DNA from: Phyllostachys edulis
Taxonomy: Eukaryota; Streptophyta; Magnoliopsida; Poales; Poaceae
Direction: 5' to 3'
Assembly: GCA_036346405.1 (NCBI GenBank)
Contig: CM070561.1
Location: forward strand, 35,381,958 to 35,445,957
DNA length: 64,000 nt
Position numbers and translations under genes: made by a program. The notes beneath the pieces are model-generated. The model ran no database searches. It saw only the letters and a list, made by a program, of their open reading frames with translations, and had not been told where the DNA came from. Below are positions 22,062 to 34,600 of the stretch, piece by piece. Each line of letters opens with the position of its first letter. Position 1 is the stretch's first letter.

Positions 22062-25000
22062 TCAAGATAGACCGAAGATATCAATCATGCCCATCTTGTT
22101 ACATATTGTAACACTCTCACTAGGACATAATCCTTTAGTAAAACAGTCAGTCAACTGGTCACCAGACTTGACATACTTTAACTTCAATATTCTGTCATCA
22201 AGATTTTCTTTTATGAAAAACCTATCAATCTCAACATGCTTGGTACGATCATGTTGAACTGGGTTGTTAGCAATGTTGATTGTAAATTTATTATCACAAT
22301 GCAATACCAAGAGATTATTCCTCCATACCCCAAGTTCGGACAATAAACCCTTCATCCATACCATTTCACTCACACTCAATGACATTGCTCTGTACTCTGC
22401 TTCTGCAGTAGATCGAGCCACAACCTCCTGCTTCTTGCTTCTCCATAATACAAGGTTACCTCCCACAAAAATGCAATATCCAGAGGTAGACCTCCTGTTA
22501 TCCACACTGCTCGCCCAATCAGCATCGCAATACCCTTCCACATTCATATGTTGATTCTTTTTGAACCAAAGGTCTTTCCTAAGGCTACTCTTCAAATATC
22601 GCAGGATTCGATAGACAACATCCATATATCCTGTTCTGGAATCATGCATATATCGACTAATCACACTTACTACATATGAAATATCAGGTCTTGTATGGCA
22701 TAAATAGATAAGACACCCAACAAGTCTTTGATAAGCTTCCATGTCAACTGGCTCTCCCGACTCAACACATAGCTTGTGATTTCTATCAATAGGTGAAGTA
22801 ATAGGGTGACACCCAAGCATACCTATTTCTGCCAGCAGATCAAGGACATACTTCCTCTGGGAGAGAACTATACCATTCGAAGAACAGGCAATTTCAATCC
22901 CAAGAAAGTATCGAAGAGGTCCAAGATCCTTCACCTCAAATGCCTCTCCTAGTTTTTTCTTCAAGGACTTGATTTCATCGGCATCGTCTCCAGTAATCAC
23001 AATATCATCAACATAGACTGCCAATATGGTGATATGTGATCCTCTATGCCTATAAAACATAGTATGATTTCTATTGCACTGAGAATAGCCCATACTACAG
23101 ACTGCACGCCTAAATCTACCAAACCACGCCCTTAGAGACTGCTTCAGACCGTATAAATATTCCTTGTGTTTACACACCTTCCTCTCATTCTGTCTGTTCT
23201 CAAAGCCCGGAGGAATCTCCATGTATACCTCCTCTTGTAAATCACCATGTAGAAAAGCATTCTTCACATCCAACTGATGTAGGGGTCATTCAAAGTTAGT
23301 TGCACAAGAGATCAACGTTCTTACCGTGCTCATCTTCACCACTGGTGCAAAGGTCTCATCATAGTATGTCCCATATGTTTGACTATAACCTTTTGCAACC
23401 AACTTTGCCTTGTATCTCTCTATCTTGCCTTTAGGAGTTTGCTTAATTGTAAACACCCATTTGCATCCTACTACCCTTTTTTCTGCTGGAAGTGGAACAA
23501 GATCCCATGTCTTGTTCTTCTAAAGTGCACTAAGCTCCTCCTTCATGGCATCCTTCCACTTGGGATCCTGCTTAGCAGCTCGCCAATCCTTTGGAACATG
23601 CACTGTCTAAAGAGATGTAATGAATGCTTTGTATGCAGGTAAGCTATGGGAATACAAGATGAAATTTGCATTGTCATGCTCAAAGCCATACCGGACTGAG
23701 GGCTTTCCTGTATTAGCTCTAGTTTCCCTTCGTTGTGCAAGTGGTAACTATAGATTAGAGTGAACATTACCACTCACCCCAAGGGGAGGCAAGGAACTTG
23801 ATCTAGAGAGACCCGAGGAGGGACTTGGGACTGGATCAACTGGCAAGGCCATTGCTCAGTGTGGGTCAGGATCGCTCGTTGTTCTCGCCACTCTGTTGAT
23901 GGCTCGAGCAATCGATTGCTTGTCTCTCTGCTTCTCCCTCTGTTTCCCAAAGCATCTTCGCTGATAAACCTTCAATTCTTTTAGGACTATCACATCTCTC
24001 ATTGCATATTTCGTTAGGTTTGGGCACAGAATTGTCCCTACAATGACTTCTTCTCGTTGACTATCACTCTCCTTGTTTTTCCCCTCTCGACTGTCACCCT
24101 CAGTGATAGGAGAGAAGTCCAAAAATTGATCAAGAGTATCTCCACTCGTGTAGTAAGGCTCAAACTCCCGGAATGTCACATCCATACTCACGAACAACTT
24201 TCGTTCATCTGGATTCCAGCATCTATAGCCCTTCTGACTTGATGAATAGCCTATAAAGATGTATTTCAATGCCTGTGGATCCAGCTTACCAACCGCTGGT
24301 CGGTGATCTCGTACAAAACACACACAGCCAAACACCTTGGGAGGCACCTTGAACTCCCGCTGACCCAAAAGAAGTTAAGCTGGAGATCTCATCCCAAGTA
24401 TCCGAGACGGCATGCGATTGATGAGATACACTGCCGTCATTACTGCCTCGCTCCACAATCCCTTTGGCACATTCATCTAAAACATGAGTGAACATGCTAT
24501 CTCCAACAAATGTCGATTCTTTCTTTCAGCCTCTCCATTCTGAGGTGGGGTTCCTAGACAAGTAGTCTGATGAAGTATCCCCTCTTCTGAGAGATACGCT
24601 GCAACCTCCTTATTAACATACTCAGTTCCATTATCAGATCGAAGAATCCGAACCTTTGCGTTGAACTGAGTAGCAACCATCCTATGGAAGTCCTGAAAAC
24701 ATCGAAGGACCTCGCTCTTGTGTTTCATCATATAAATCTAAGTCATACGAGTATAGCAGTCAATAAATGTGACAAACCACTTAAAACCACTCACGGAAGT
24801 AACTGATCACGGACCCCAAACATCCGAATGTATCAATATAAAATGTTCATAACTCCAAAGACCAATGCTACTATATGTAGACCGTGTATGCTTTCCAAAC
24901 TCGCAAGCATCACACACAAGTTTACTCTTGTCTACCCTTTTAAACAAATCAGGGTATAACTGACTTAAACTCTCAAATGATAGATGTCCTAGACTCGATG

Positions 25001-26466
25001 ATGTAATAAAATTTCTCCCTCGATTCCTCCTATAGCCACAGCCAATGCCGCATCAACCTGATCAATGTACCACAGCCCATTACGCCTTATTCTAGTCCCC
25101 ATCCTCTTCCCAATTCTCTTCTCCTGGAACAAACACAAATCCTCATCAAATGTGACAGTGCATTTGAATTGGTCAATGATAGAACTGACTGAAAGTAGGC
25201 TGACTGGAAAGGAGGGAACATGCAACACAGAGGATAAAGCAATGGATGGTGTGCATTCTACAGATCCTACACCTTGAATAAGCTGGGAGGTCCATCAGAT
25301 GTTTGGACAGTTTCAGAATGAGTATATGGGGTGTAAGATGCAAAAGCACTAAGTGAACCCGTGACATGCTTGGATGTCCCTGAATCTATGATCCAATCAA
25401 TTTGAGAGTGCTTATATGTGGATGCAAGTGCATGTGCCTGAGTACCTTCGCCCACGTAGGCATAGTTTGTAAAGTTACCAAAGGAGGTGGAATCATGAGA
25501 AGTCTCCAATGCCTTTCCCTGTTGCCACTTCTCCCACTGTATAGCTTGCTCGCCTGTCAGAGTGACAGATGTGATCTCCTCTGTTAGGGCGGCCACATTA
25601 GCCTTGGGAGCAACTCGGCCTCTTCCACGACCTCCACTCCCATGACCACCATGATCTCCACCTCGGCCTCCACGACCACCACGATTTTCACCTCGACCTC
25701 CATACTGTGGAGAAGGACAAGCACAGCTCAGATGTCCTCTCACCCCACAGTTGTAGCGCTCCCTATCATCTGGTATGACGTATGCTGATCTGACCGGGTT
25801 GTTGTCCCCCATTACTCGTAGTCGAACCTCCTCCTGCACCATAGCCGAAATAGCCTCCTCCATGGTAGGGAAGTTTGCCAAGTGAAACATGGCAGCTCTT
25901 CTACTCTCAAACTTTGGGTTCAGTCCCTTTAAAAAGTGTGTAACCCATCTACGTTGCAGCCATACCCTGCCAGCCTCAATATCACCGGCGCATGTTAATT
26001 GTAGTGGATCGTAGTGATCTAAATCTGCCCACAGTTGCTGCAGTTCAGTAGCATACTCCTGGATGGTATTCTCCTCCTGTTTCAAGGCCTCCACCTTGCC
26101 CTGTACCTCCACCATCATCATCACATTTTCTGCCCCAGAGTATATGTTGCTTAGCGTCTTCCACATCGCCGGTGCACTTTGCATCATTTCCACCATCCGG
26201 ACGATGGATGGAGACATCGAAGTTAGCAACCAAATTACCACCATAGAGTTTGTGGTGTTCCACATCCTTCGATCCATGCAAGTCTCCCGCAGGTAATGTT
26301 CCACCCCCTTCGTCCTCAAAATTAGCTGAGCTCTTCTAGACCAACTCAGGCAATTCTTACTTCCTTCCAATTTTACATCATTCAGCATTAGCTCCAGCTT
26401 TAAGTCAGATGACCATGCACTAACCCTTGGACCTATCATACCTGTCGCAAAGAGGTCTTGTAACAT
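22062..26466 (-). pseudogene. Copia element 2 gag-pol polyprotein, nearly complete but broken
   Basis: Gag and protease form one 399-residue frame (26466-25267). Its zinc knuckle has Arg for the first Cys (RYNCGVRGHLSCAC), and the protease has WIIDSGTSKHVTG. Integrase fragments lie at 25228-23856, with a catalytic Asp in RSDNGTEYVNKE and the downstream PPQNGEAERKNRHLLE. Reverse transcriptase and RNase H form one 403-residue frame (23273-22062): MDVKNAFLHGDLQEEVYMEI, YVDDIVITGDD, then ADWASSVDNRRSTSGYCIF and RSTAEAEYRAM. Only a handful of stops or shifts, around 23280-25260, separate the blocks. It encoded the replication proteins of the element. The breaks and the altered knuckle argue that it is inactive. 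Confidence 0.93.
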
Positions 26467-27176
26467 GCTCCTTATGTCACCTTGAGTTACTAGCGGGGAA
26501 GTAGTCTCAACAACTGCCTTCCTTTTTTTTCTTCTACTGTCCTCATTGCAGCTTCTTCCTCCTCCTTCCTCGCAGCCTCAATTTCCTCAGGGGTCATCTT
26601 CTCCAACAACCAGAGTAATGCTAATTACTACTAAGATATGCAGCACGTATCTCCCACGATCACGGCAATTCTTCACGCATCAACGTTCTATCGAACCTGG
26701 ATAACTGACTTCGCAATTACTCAAATCATGCAGAAGAGCCGTAGCATCAAAAAGTTTTTTTTCTCTTCGGTTCGGCTTCTTTCTTCCAAACAGAAGCAGC
26801 CTCCTTGCCTTTCTCTTTATTCGGTTCGGCTTCTTTCTCCCGAGCGTTGCCTCTTCTCCAGGCTTTCTTCTCACGTCGTCTTCTCTCGAATCTCCTTCTC
26901 CCGAATCTCCTTCTCCTAGCTCGAGCTCGCGAGGAGGGAGCGGTGGTGGCTTCCTCGAAGGGTAGCCCGTCTTGGCGCGGTGTCTCTAAGCGACCAGCAG
27001 GGCGGTAACGGTAGCCCGCAGACGCTCATGAAGTCGCAGCGACGGCGGCAGCCCGACGCTCATGAAGTCGCGGGCGGCGGCGCGCGTGCTCAAGCGGCTT
27101 CAAGTTGAACAGCGACGGCGGCGGCGGCGGATCTGAGGTGAATACAGTTAGGGTTAAGGTTGGGTGGTGGGGGATG

Positions 27177-27188
27177 GCTCTGATACCA
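27177..27188 (-). other. Primer-binding site of copia element 2
   Basis: TGGTATCAGAGC on the minus strand directly abuts the 5' LTR and matches the initiator tRNA-Met primer. Confidence 0.93.
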
Positions 27189-27310
27189 TGTGGATTTTTC
27201 GGGAATTATGTGTGTATCCCGTAGGATCTCACACTCTTTATTTATAGTCTCAAAGTAGAATCCGACTCTCATACAATTCGTTATTTAACTCTAACACGAA
27301 CTCTTCAACA
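27189..27310 (-). repeat. 5' LTR of copia element 2
   Basis: It is 122 bp with TG...CA ends, followed by the CGTAC duplication. It includes the 19-base segment missing in the left copy. Confidence 0.93.
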
Positions 27311-27315
27311 CGTAC

Positions 27316-28473
27316 ACATACTAAGAAACTGACGTCAGCATCCTTTGCAGAATGGCACAATGCTACCGACGGCACGAGACACAAGAAGAGGTCAATGATT
27401 TACGGTAAAAAGTTCAGAGCAAAGCTTTCAAGTTTCAACAATTCAGAGTCAAATTGGAGCCACCCCACACTTAAACCTCAACCACGCTCCGGGTATTTTT
27501 CGCTAACTCACGATCCCTTTTACCATTGTATTCCTTTTCCGATCCAACGGCGGTGGAAGAAAGGCATGGTGAGTATTTTTCCGCTTCACTTTCCCATCTC
27601 CAAAATTGTTTTTTTCATCCATCAGTCGTGGAATAAAGGCACAGTACTGTAATCGAATACAAATCCCATATCGAGTTGTATGCACCAATTAGTTCATTGA
27701 AAAAATTGATATTGAGTTGTATGCACCAACTAATCTAAAAACGTAAGCTGTCGAGGAAGGGTAGGCAAATATACTCCTTGAACACCCAACATACATCGGC
27801 CAAGCAGCATTAGATATTTAGATATATGACGCGAAATGATTGTATATGTGCAACTGGTTGAACCGAAGCATGCCGTATCTTGGAGCCGTTCCAACGGAGC
27901 GATTTCTGATACTGAAAATCCTGCACGTTGCACACGCATTATGGGCAAAAAAAATCCTCGTGTGCAAATTTTATAGGTTTCCTTACTTATCACACAATAT
28001 TTGCCGGTGTGCTTCCAGCTCAGGAGGCAACTTTGATCAGATTATTGGATTGAGGAATGGAGCTAATGAGAAATGATCATCAGTGAGGATTGATTATATT
28101 TAGGAAGAACATATCCATGCGGGCTAATGAGAATTGTATAGTGTCCATAAATATATAGTGTAACTAGTACATCAGATGGATTTGGGAATCTCAGACCTAA
28201 GTACAAAGGACTCTGACTAGTGCAATAGATTTGCTCTCTAGTATCTTTTTGACAGCCATGAGCTGAGCTCTGTATATCCAACAAGAAAACTAGCTGGTAG
28301 ACTATATCAGTTTGATTCTTCTGAACCTTTAAAAGAAAGCTGCCAAAAAATGCACAAACTTTAATAAGAATTTCTTAGATTTAGTTGCTCTATATGTGCT
28401 TAAACTTTTCCACTATTCTTGTCTACTAATTAAACTTGAACGTTTTTTTTTAAATGATGGTTTTCTTGTCCCT
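27316..28473. other. Spacer between copia element 2 and the gypsy element
   Basis: No gene is recognised. A short direct repeat (ATCGAGTTGTATGCACCAA near 27673 and ATTGAGTTGTATGCACCAA near 27711) is visible. Open frames here are short and unsupported. Confidence 0.4.
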
Positions 28474-28478
28474 CTAGC

Positions 28479-31400
28479 TGTCGGATCCAAAAATACAATT
28501 CTAAACCATCTGTGTATAATGCACTGGTCCAGGACCATGCTAGTACACACAATGTCAACATAGATGAATATCATTCCACACAAGACGAATAATAGAATAA
28601 ACGAGTAATTTGACTAAACAAATAATGGTTGTGACCTTATGGTCGAGTTTACAATTATTAAGCCACGCAGGGCTGACAGTAAATAGATAAGCAGCAGCGG
28701 AACAAAAGCAACTCCAACGAAAACCCATCGACTCGCCATAGGCAACCTACTGGGATCAAGACCTAGTGATCAGCAACCTCGTAGAATTCCTCCTCGATGA
28801 ACTTCAGCTGAATGATTGCAGCAAGAATAAATACTCCGAGTACTCAACAAGTTGTACCACAAAATGCAATTATAGATGATGGCTTATTACAAAGAAAATG
28901 GCTTATGTTGCTATTTTGCAATAAAGCAACATTTGCAATTGAATACAAATAATAGATTGAAAACATAATTCAAAACAATTAAACGATAATAATTTACAAT
29001 TGTTTTCACAAAGGACACAAAGCATAATAAAATCCTTTCACACAGCCATATGAATTAAATCACACAGCTATCCCTTCCCAATTATTTTATGAAAAATCTA
29101 CCCCTCGTGTGAAATCTCCGAGCATGTCTATGACCGTGGATGCGACTATTCGAATAGATTGTTTAACACTTTGCAGAGGTAGTACACTTTATCCACACAA
29201 TATAATCAGTGTAGCTAGCACCAATCATAACAAAACTTTTCTAAAACTTCATCTCAACAATTGACACTCCCGATGTGTTTTACCGTCGTATCAACCCTGA
29301 CATAGTGCTTTGATACGACGCACACCATTGGATCTGAAGACGGTGAACTGCTCATAAATGTAACCTACAAAGTAGTCCACACCTCAACTCATCACTAAGT
29401 GCCTAACCTACTACTTGAGTAATCAATGTCGAGACTCTATAACTTACTAAGTTAGACCCATCCCATACCAGGTATGTTGTTGTACAGTTGTGGCTCAGTT
29501 CAATGGCGCACAAAGTTAAGTCCTTAATTGACCAAGGCGAGACTGCCAAATTCTAACTAATAATCACCATTCACATTTCCCATCATACAGCCATCATATC
29601 ACACAGTTCCATCCACTCGCCTCAGTTTAAATCTTTTCCCACCCTGTTGGTTAAGTGCAACACATGCCATCAACGAGTAATGACACACAACACACAGCTT
29701 TACACAAAGTTCCATAATCACTTAGTCAAGTTTATAATTACATCTCGAATGATATCAATGACTCATTGTATGGCTAAGCAAACTATTCATATCTAACCAA
29801 CCCACGTGGTGCCATGATAATACCAACTAATAATTAACTAAGCTAGGGTGATAAAATATCATGATAATACAATAGACAAAGTGGATATAAATAAATTAGC
29901 ATATAGCTAATCCCAAAGCATTTAAATAATTACTTAAAGTAAAATGCAATAATTGAAACAAAGTAATTTTAGAAAAATTGGGTTCAACATGGCTAAACAT
30001 AATACTTGCCTTGAAACAAGTCTTAGTACTGGTCTTGGGCTCGATCAACTCCCCCTTCCTCGAAACCTCCCAAAGTATCAATGTCTACTCGCAAATAAAG
30101 TAAATAAACAAAATAAATACAAAACAGAGAGATAATAAACTCCAAAAATTAAATACAAATTTAAAAAAGGTAGAGCTTGAATTTAGATGAATTTATAAAT
30201 TTGAATGGGCTCAATCGGAGTTCGCATGAGGAAGAATGGACTTTTGGAAGATCTAAACCCTAAAAAAATAACTAAATTAATCGCGTTAGCGTGACGTCAG
30301 CCCTGATTTCGAAATTAAAAGAAACAAAAAAAATTGAAATAGTGGCTGACAGGTGGGGCTAGGGGTCTATGGACTAAGTCCATGGATCTGGTCTATGGGT
30401 TTACGGCTCATGAGTCTATGGAACAGTAAATTGACCAGTGGGTCCTATATGGCATATGCTAGGTCTACAGCGAACTGGATCTACTGAGTTAGGGTTAGGG
30501 TTTTGGATCTGGCGTGGCACGCGTGTGCGCACGCGGTTGCTGATGAGGCGACAAGAGGGCAACACATGGGCACTGAGGTGGCACTCCACGGCGGCTAAAC
30601 GACGGTGAGACTCTAGAACCAAGGGGTTCCGGTGAACGACGGCTCCCCGATGGCGGTGGAGGTGCGTATTAGGTAGAGGGTGCTTCAGCGATCACAATGG
30701 GATGCTCACTGGTGCAAGGGGACGATGAGGCTGGCTAACGGCGAGGTTGAAGCAGCAGCGAAATCTCGGGCTCGACTGGATTGGGGTTCCGGCAACGCTC
30801 CCGCGAAGTGATGGTGTCCGGGATGTAGATCAGGCCGAGGCAACCTCAATAGTGGCGGTGACGAAGCTCGAGCAGCTCTGGCGGCAGACGAATAGCTCAA
30901 CGGAGATTGTGACGGCGCTTTCTTCTTCGAGCTTTTTCGGCGGCTAGGGTTTAGCTCTCAAGCCTTGGCGGCTACGGTTGGGATGCAGGGAGCGAGGGCT
31001 ACCCCCTCCCTTTATACGCGGCGGCTAGGAGGAGTCCCAGGCGCGAACGCCAAGGAAAGGCCCACGCAGCGGAGTCCGAATGTGAGACAGAAATGAAGAC
31101 AATGAACAGTGCTCGGTGGGGTCCACTCGTTAGCGAGAGCGACCCGGGAGAACCCGCATAGCAAACGGCGACGCTGAGGCTGGCAGGTGGGTCGGGAGCG
31201 GCGCGCGTTGGGAGAGAGAGGGAGATGGGCCACACGGGTTTTAGGCCGAAGGAGGAATAGGGTTGGGCTAGAAATTTGGATTTCAGCCTAAAAGGATTTT
31301 CGAGATTTATAACAGTTTTTGTACTTTAGACATACCAGTAAATCCAAATAGCAAATGAGCTCGAAAAAATTCCAGAAAAATCTGGAAAATAGTTTCAAGT

Positions 31401-31583
31401 ACAGAGAACCCAAATAAAATAGTTTTGGAATTAATTGATGTTTAGATTAATCACATTAAATTGTTTTGCTATTGAAAGTCCATATTAAGCTTTATTAGAA
31501 ATTCAAATAAAACTTGGTGAATTTTCCCTAGGGATAAACTACTTGAAAGGATTTTCAAAACTTCATAAAATTAGGATATCACA
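28479..31583 (-). repeat. 3' LTR of the gypsy element
   Basis: It is 3,105 bp, starts TGTCGGATCC and ends GGATATCACA in plus orientation. The next bases (31584-31602) read TTTAAGGAGGAGAGGTT on the minus strand, a good polypurine tract. It contains the conserved core with CTATTCGAATAG (see 29121) and a GC-richer stretch at 30480-31240 that probably includes the promoter and leader side of the LTR. Confidence 0.92.
29121..29200 (-). repeat. Conserved LTR core, copy 1 of 5
   Basis: This block has the order CATGTCTATGACCGTGGA, CTATTCGAATAG, a purine run ending GCAGAGGTAGTACA, then TTATCCACA. It recurs at 38445, 39297, 55660 and 62749 in LTR segments that are otherwise much more diverged. Confidence 0.8.
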
Positions 31584-31609
31584 AACCTCTCCTCCTTAAA
31601 GGAATGCCA

Positions 31610-34600
31610 ACCCCGATATTCAGGCTAACTAGAGAAACGGTTAGAAAACTCGTCTTTCAGCTCTTCTTCACGCTCCCACGTTACTTCTCCTTCTGAGTGG
31701 TTGCTACACTGAACTTTGCAAAAATGAACTGTCTTACTTCTGGTCCGACACTATGCCACATCCAAAATCTTGACTGGCTGTTTCTTGTAAGTGAGATCTT
31801 CTTTCAACTCAATTCAATCCAAGGGAGTTTGTTCTGTTGGCCTAGGAAGACACTTCTTCAGCTACGAGACATGGAAGACATCATGTACTCCGTCTAATGG
31901 CTATGGCAGTTTAAGCTAGTAAGCAACTTCTCCTCGGTGACTCACAATCCTGAAAGGACCAACATACCTAGGAGCAAGCTTCCCTTTGGCATGAAACCTT
32001 CTAACACCTTTAAGTGGAGTAACGCGAAGATAAACGAGATATTCTGGCTCAAAGCTGAGATCACGACGACAATTATCTGTATAACTCTTTTGCCTAGACT
32101 GAGCTATCTTCAATCTTCCTCTGAACATAGACACTTGGTCTTCTTCTTCCTGAATAATACTTGGTCCAAATATCAAACGTTCAGCAGTTTCTATCTAATT
32201 CAGAGGGTTTCTGCATGCATGATCATATAAAGCTTCAAATGGTGACATTTACAAACTGGCTTGGTAACTATTGTTGTACGAAAATTCTGCATAAGACAAA
32301 CTCTTATCCTAACTAGTAGCATAAGCTAGAGCACAAGCTCTCAACATATCCTCCAATACTTGATTTACTCTTTCAGTCTGCTCACCTGTCTAAGGGTGAC
32401 AAGCAGTATTGAAATTTAGATGAGTTACCCATGCTTCATGCAGACTTTTCCAGAAACGAGAGGTGAACTGAGATCCTCGATCTGACACTATCTTCTTAGG
32501 CACACCGTGCAAACTGACAATTCTTGACATATACAATTCTGAAAGGCGATCTCTTGAGTAAGTGGTTTTGACTGGCAAGAAATTGGCAACTTTCATCAAA
32601 CGATCAACTATTACCCAAACGGAATCGTAACCCAATTGAGTCTTGGGCAAACCGGTAATAAAATCCATTCTAATCTCTTCTCATTTCCACTCTGGGATCT
32701 TCAGGGGTTGCAACAGGCCTGCGGGTATTTGATGTTCTGCTCTTACTTTCTGACATGTGTCACACAAGGCAACAAACTCTATGACTTCTCGTTTTAAATT
32801 TGGTCACCAAAATTTTATTTTAACATCTTGATACATCTTAGTGCTTCTGGAGTGAATGGAATACTTTGAATCATGAGCCTCCTTTAAGATTAGCTGTCTC
32901 AACCCATCAACATCTAGCACACAGATATGACTATTGATCCAAAGTGTATCTTGATCATCCTTGGTAAAATTATTGAATTTTCCTTCTTCCATTCTGAGCT
33001 TGATGTCCTTAATCTCAGGATCATTTAGTTGGGCAGCACGAATATGTTTTTCCAAAGTAGACTGTACTTCTAGATTGATAACGAATTGTAGGACCGGAAA
33101 GGCGACTAGAGGGGGGTAAATAGGAGCACGCCTAATTTTTCACCTCATTCAGATTCAACACCAGGTTCACCCCAATAGCTATGAGAGCTATGAGGATCAA
33201 TAGCGGAAAACTTGTCTTGAACTTGAACCAAAATCCCCAGAGCAAAAAACCAAAATGACCAAACCCTAATCTGGAAATCGGTCAGACCGTCGGCAAAAAT
33301 TCGGTCAGACCGACAAGCGGTTTGACCGGCGTTATAGGATCGGTCCAACCGGCCCTAACCAGAAACAGTGCAGACAGCCCAAAACCAAAACGAAAATTGG
33401 TCTAACTTTTGATCTACACGGCCAAACTTGACCAAATTTGGATCACACCTTCCTAAGGATATTATGAACCTATTCCAAGCAGAGATTGAGTAGATCCACG
33501 TCAAAAGTTTCAACCTTTTTCCAATTTACCGAAGGAAGGTTCAAAACCGGGTAAAAACGAAAACTTGATCCAAACCTTGCTCGTGGGAGATTGATGATCT
33601 AGGTGATCTTAGATATGTTCCCACATGTCACAGCAAGGTAGAAGAGGGCACGAAACCAACCAAAAAGCAAAAGATCAAAGAATCCTTCAAAATCTCAAAT
33701 ATAGAGTAAGAACACAAAAGAGACTCATCTTTGGGGAATCATCCATAGATTGATCTGAGGTTGAGAGGGTTTACAGCCACTCCATCCATGGAGGACAAAG
33801 CTCAATCTATGAGCACACAACTCAATTCAACTCTCTAAAACCCTAAACCTCTTCTCTTTCTCTAATGCTGTAACACCAAACTAGGATTTACAAAATGAAG
33901 TGCTTAAAAGGTTGTTGTCCAACACACCCTCTATTTATAGGGGAGACTAGGATCTAGAGAATATTCCACTTAGGGCACCCGTTAAGCCCACACACAAATG
34001 GGTCACACACATGCACGCATCTCAAAGCGTTATCTTCGTCTTCAATTGACCTAAACCGCTTCTCCAAGCGCCGACCCGCGCCGCGGTTTAGCCAAGAGTC
34101 ACAAAGGCGGTATTTGGTGAAATTACCAAAATACCCCTTCTCGATCCTTCTCCATAGAACGAGTCCAATCCTGTCGAAGCAATCGCCTGCTTCACCACGT
34201 GTAGGTTGATCAACGGCTCTCATCATGTCGGCAAGTCTCTCCCGTCCGGATCCCACCGGAACCTCCATGGCACTTGCACCGACCCCCGCGCCGCTTGACC
34301 CAACCAGCTGTATCGAACTGCTTGTTCGATCAACCTCGTCCATTATGCGTCATGCTTGAGTCACCTGACCTCACCCGGCATCCATGATCGTTCTGGACCT
34401 CAGCTCTCCAAGCTTAGTCCCGATCCTCCTCGCCGTTGACCATCGTTGACCTACAAGCCACCTGCACAGCAATAGACCAAGAAATCGTCTCCGGGAACAA
34501 GTTCTTCACAACTTGACCCACGTTAGCTCAAAACATGCATCATGCAACACATATGCACTGAAGCTCATGACCTTAAGCTAACCCAACAAGCATCGCCAAA

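Larger units (their letters stand above)
21952..27310 (-). mobile_element. Ty1/copia retrotransposon 2 with very short LTRs
   Basis: It is 5,359 bp, bounded by LTRs of only 103 and 122 bp that start TGTGGATTTTTCGG and end CTCTTCAACA. The perfect target duplication is CGTAC (21947-21951 and 27311-27315). The primer-binding site, polypurine tract and gag-protease-integrase-RT-RNase H order are all present on the minus strand. The reading frames are long, so it is much better preserved than copia element 1. Confidence 0.96.
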
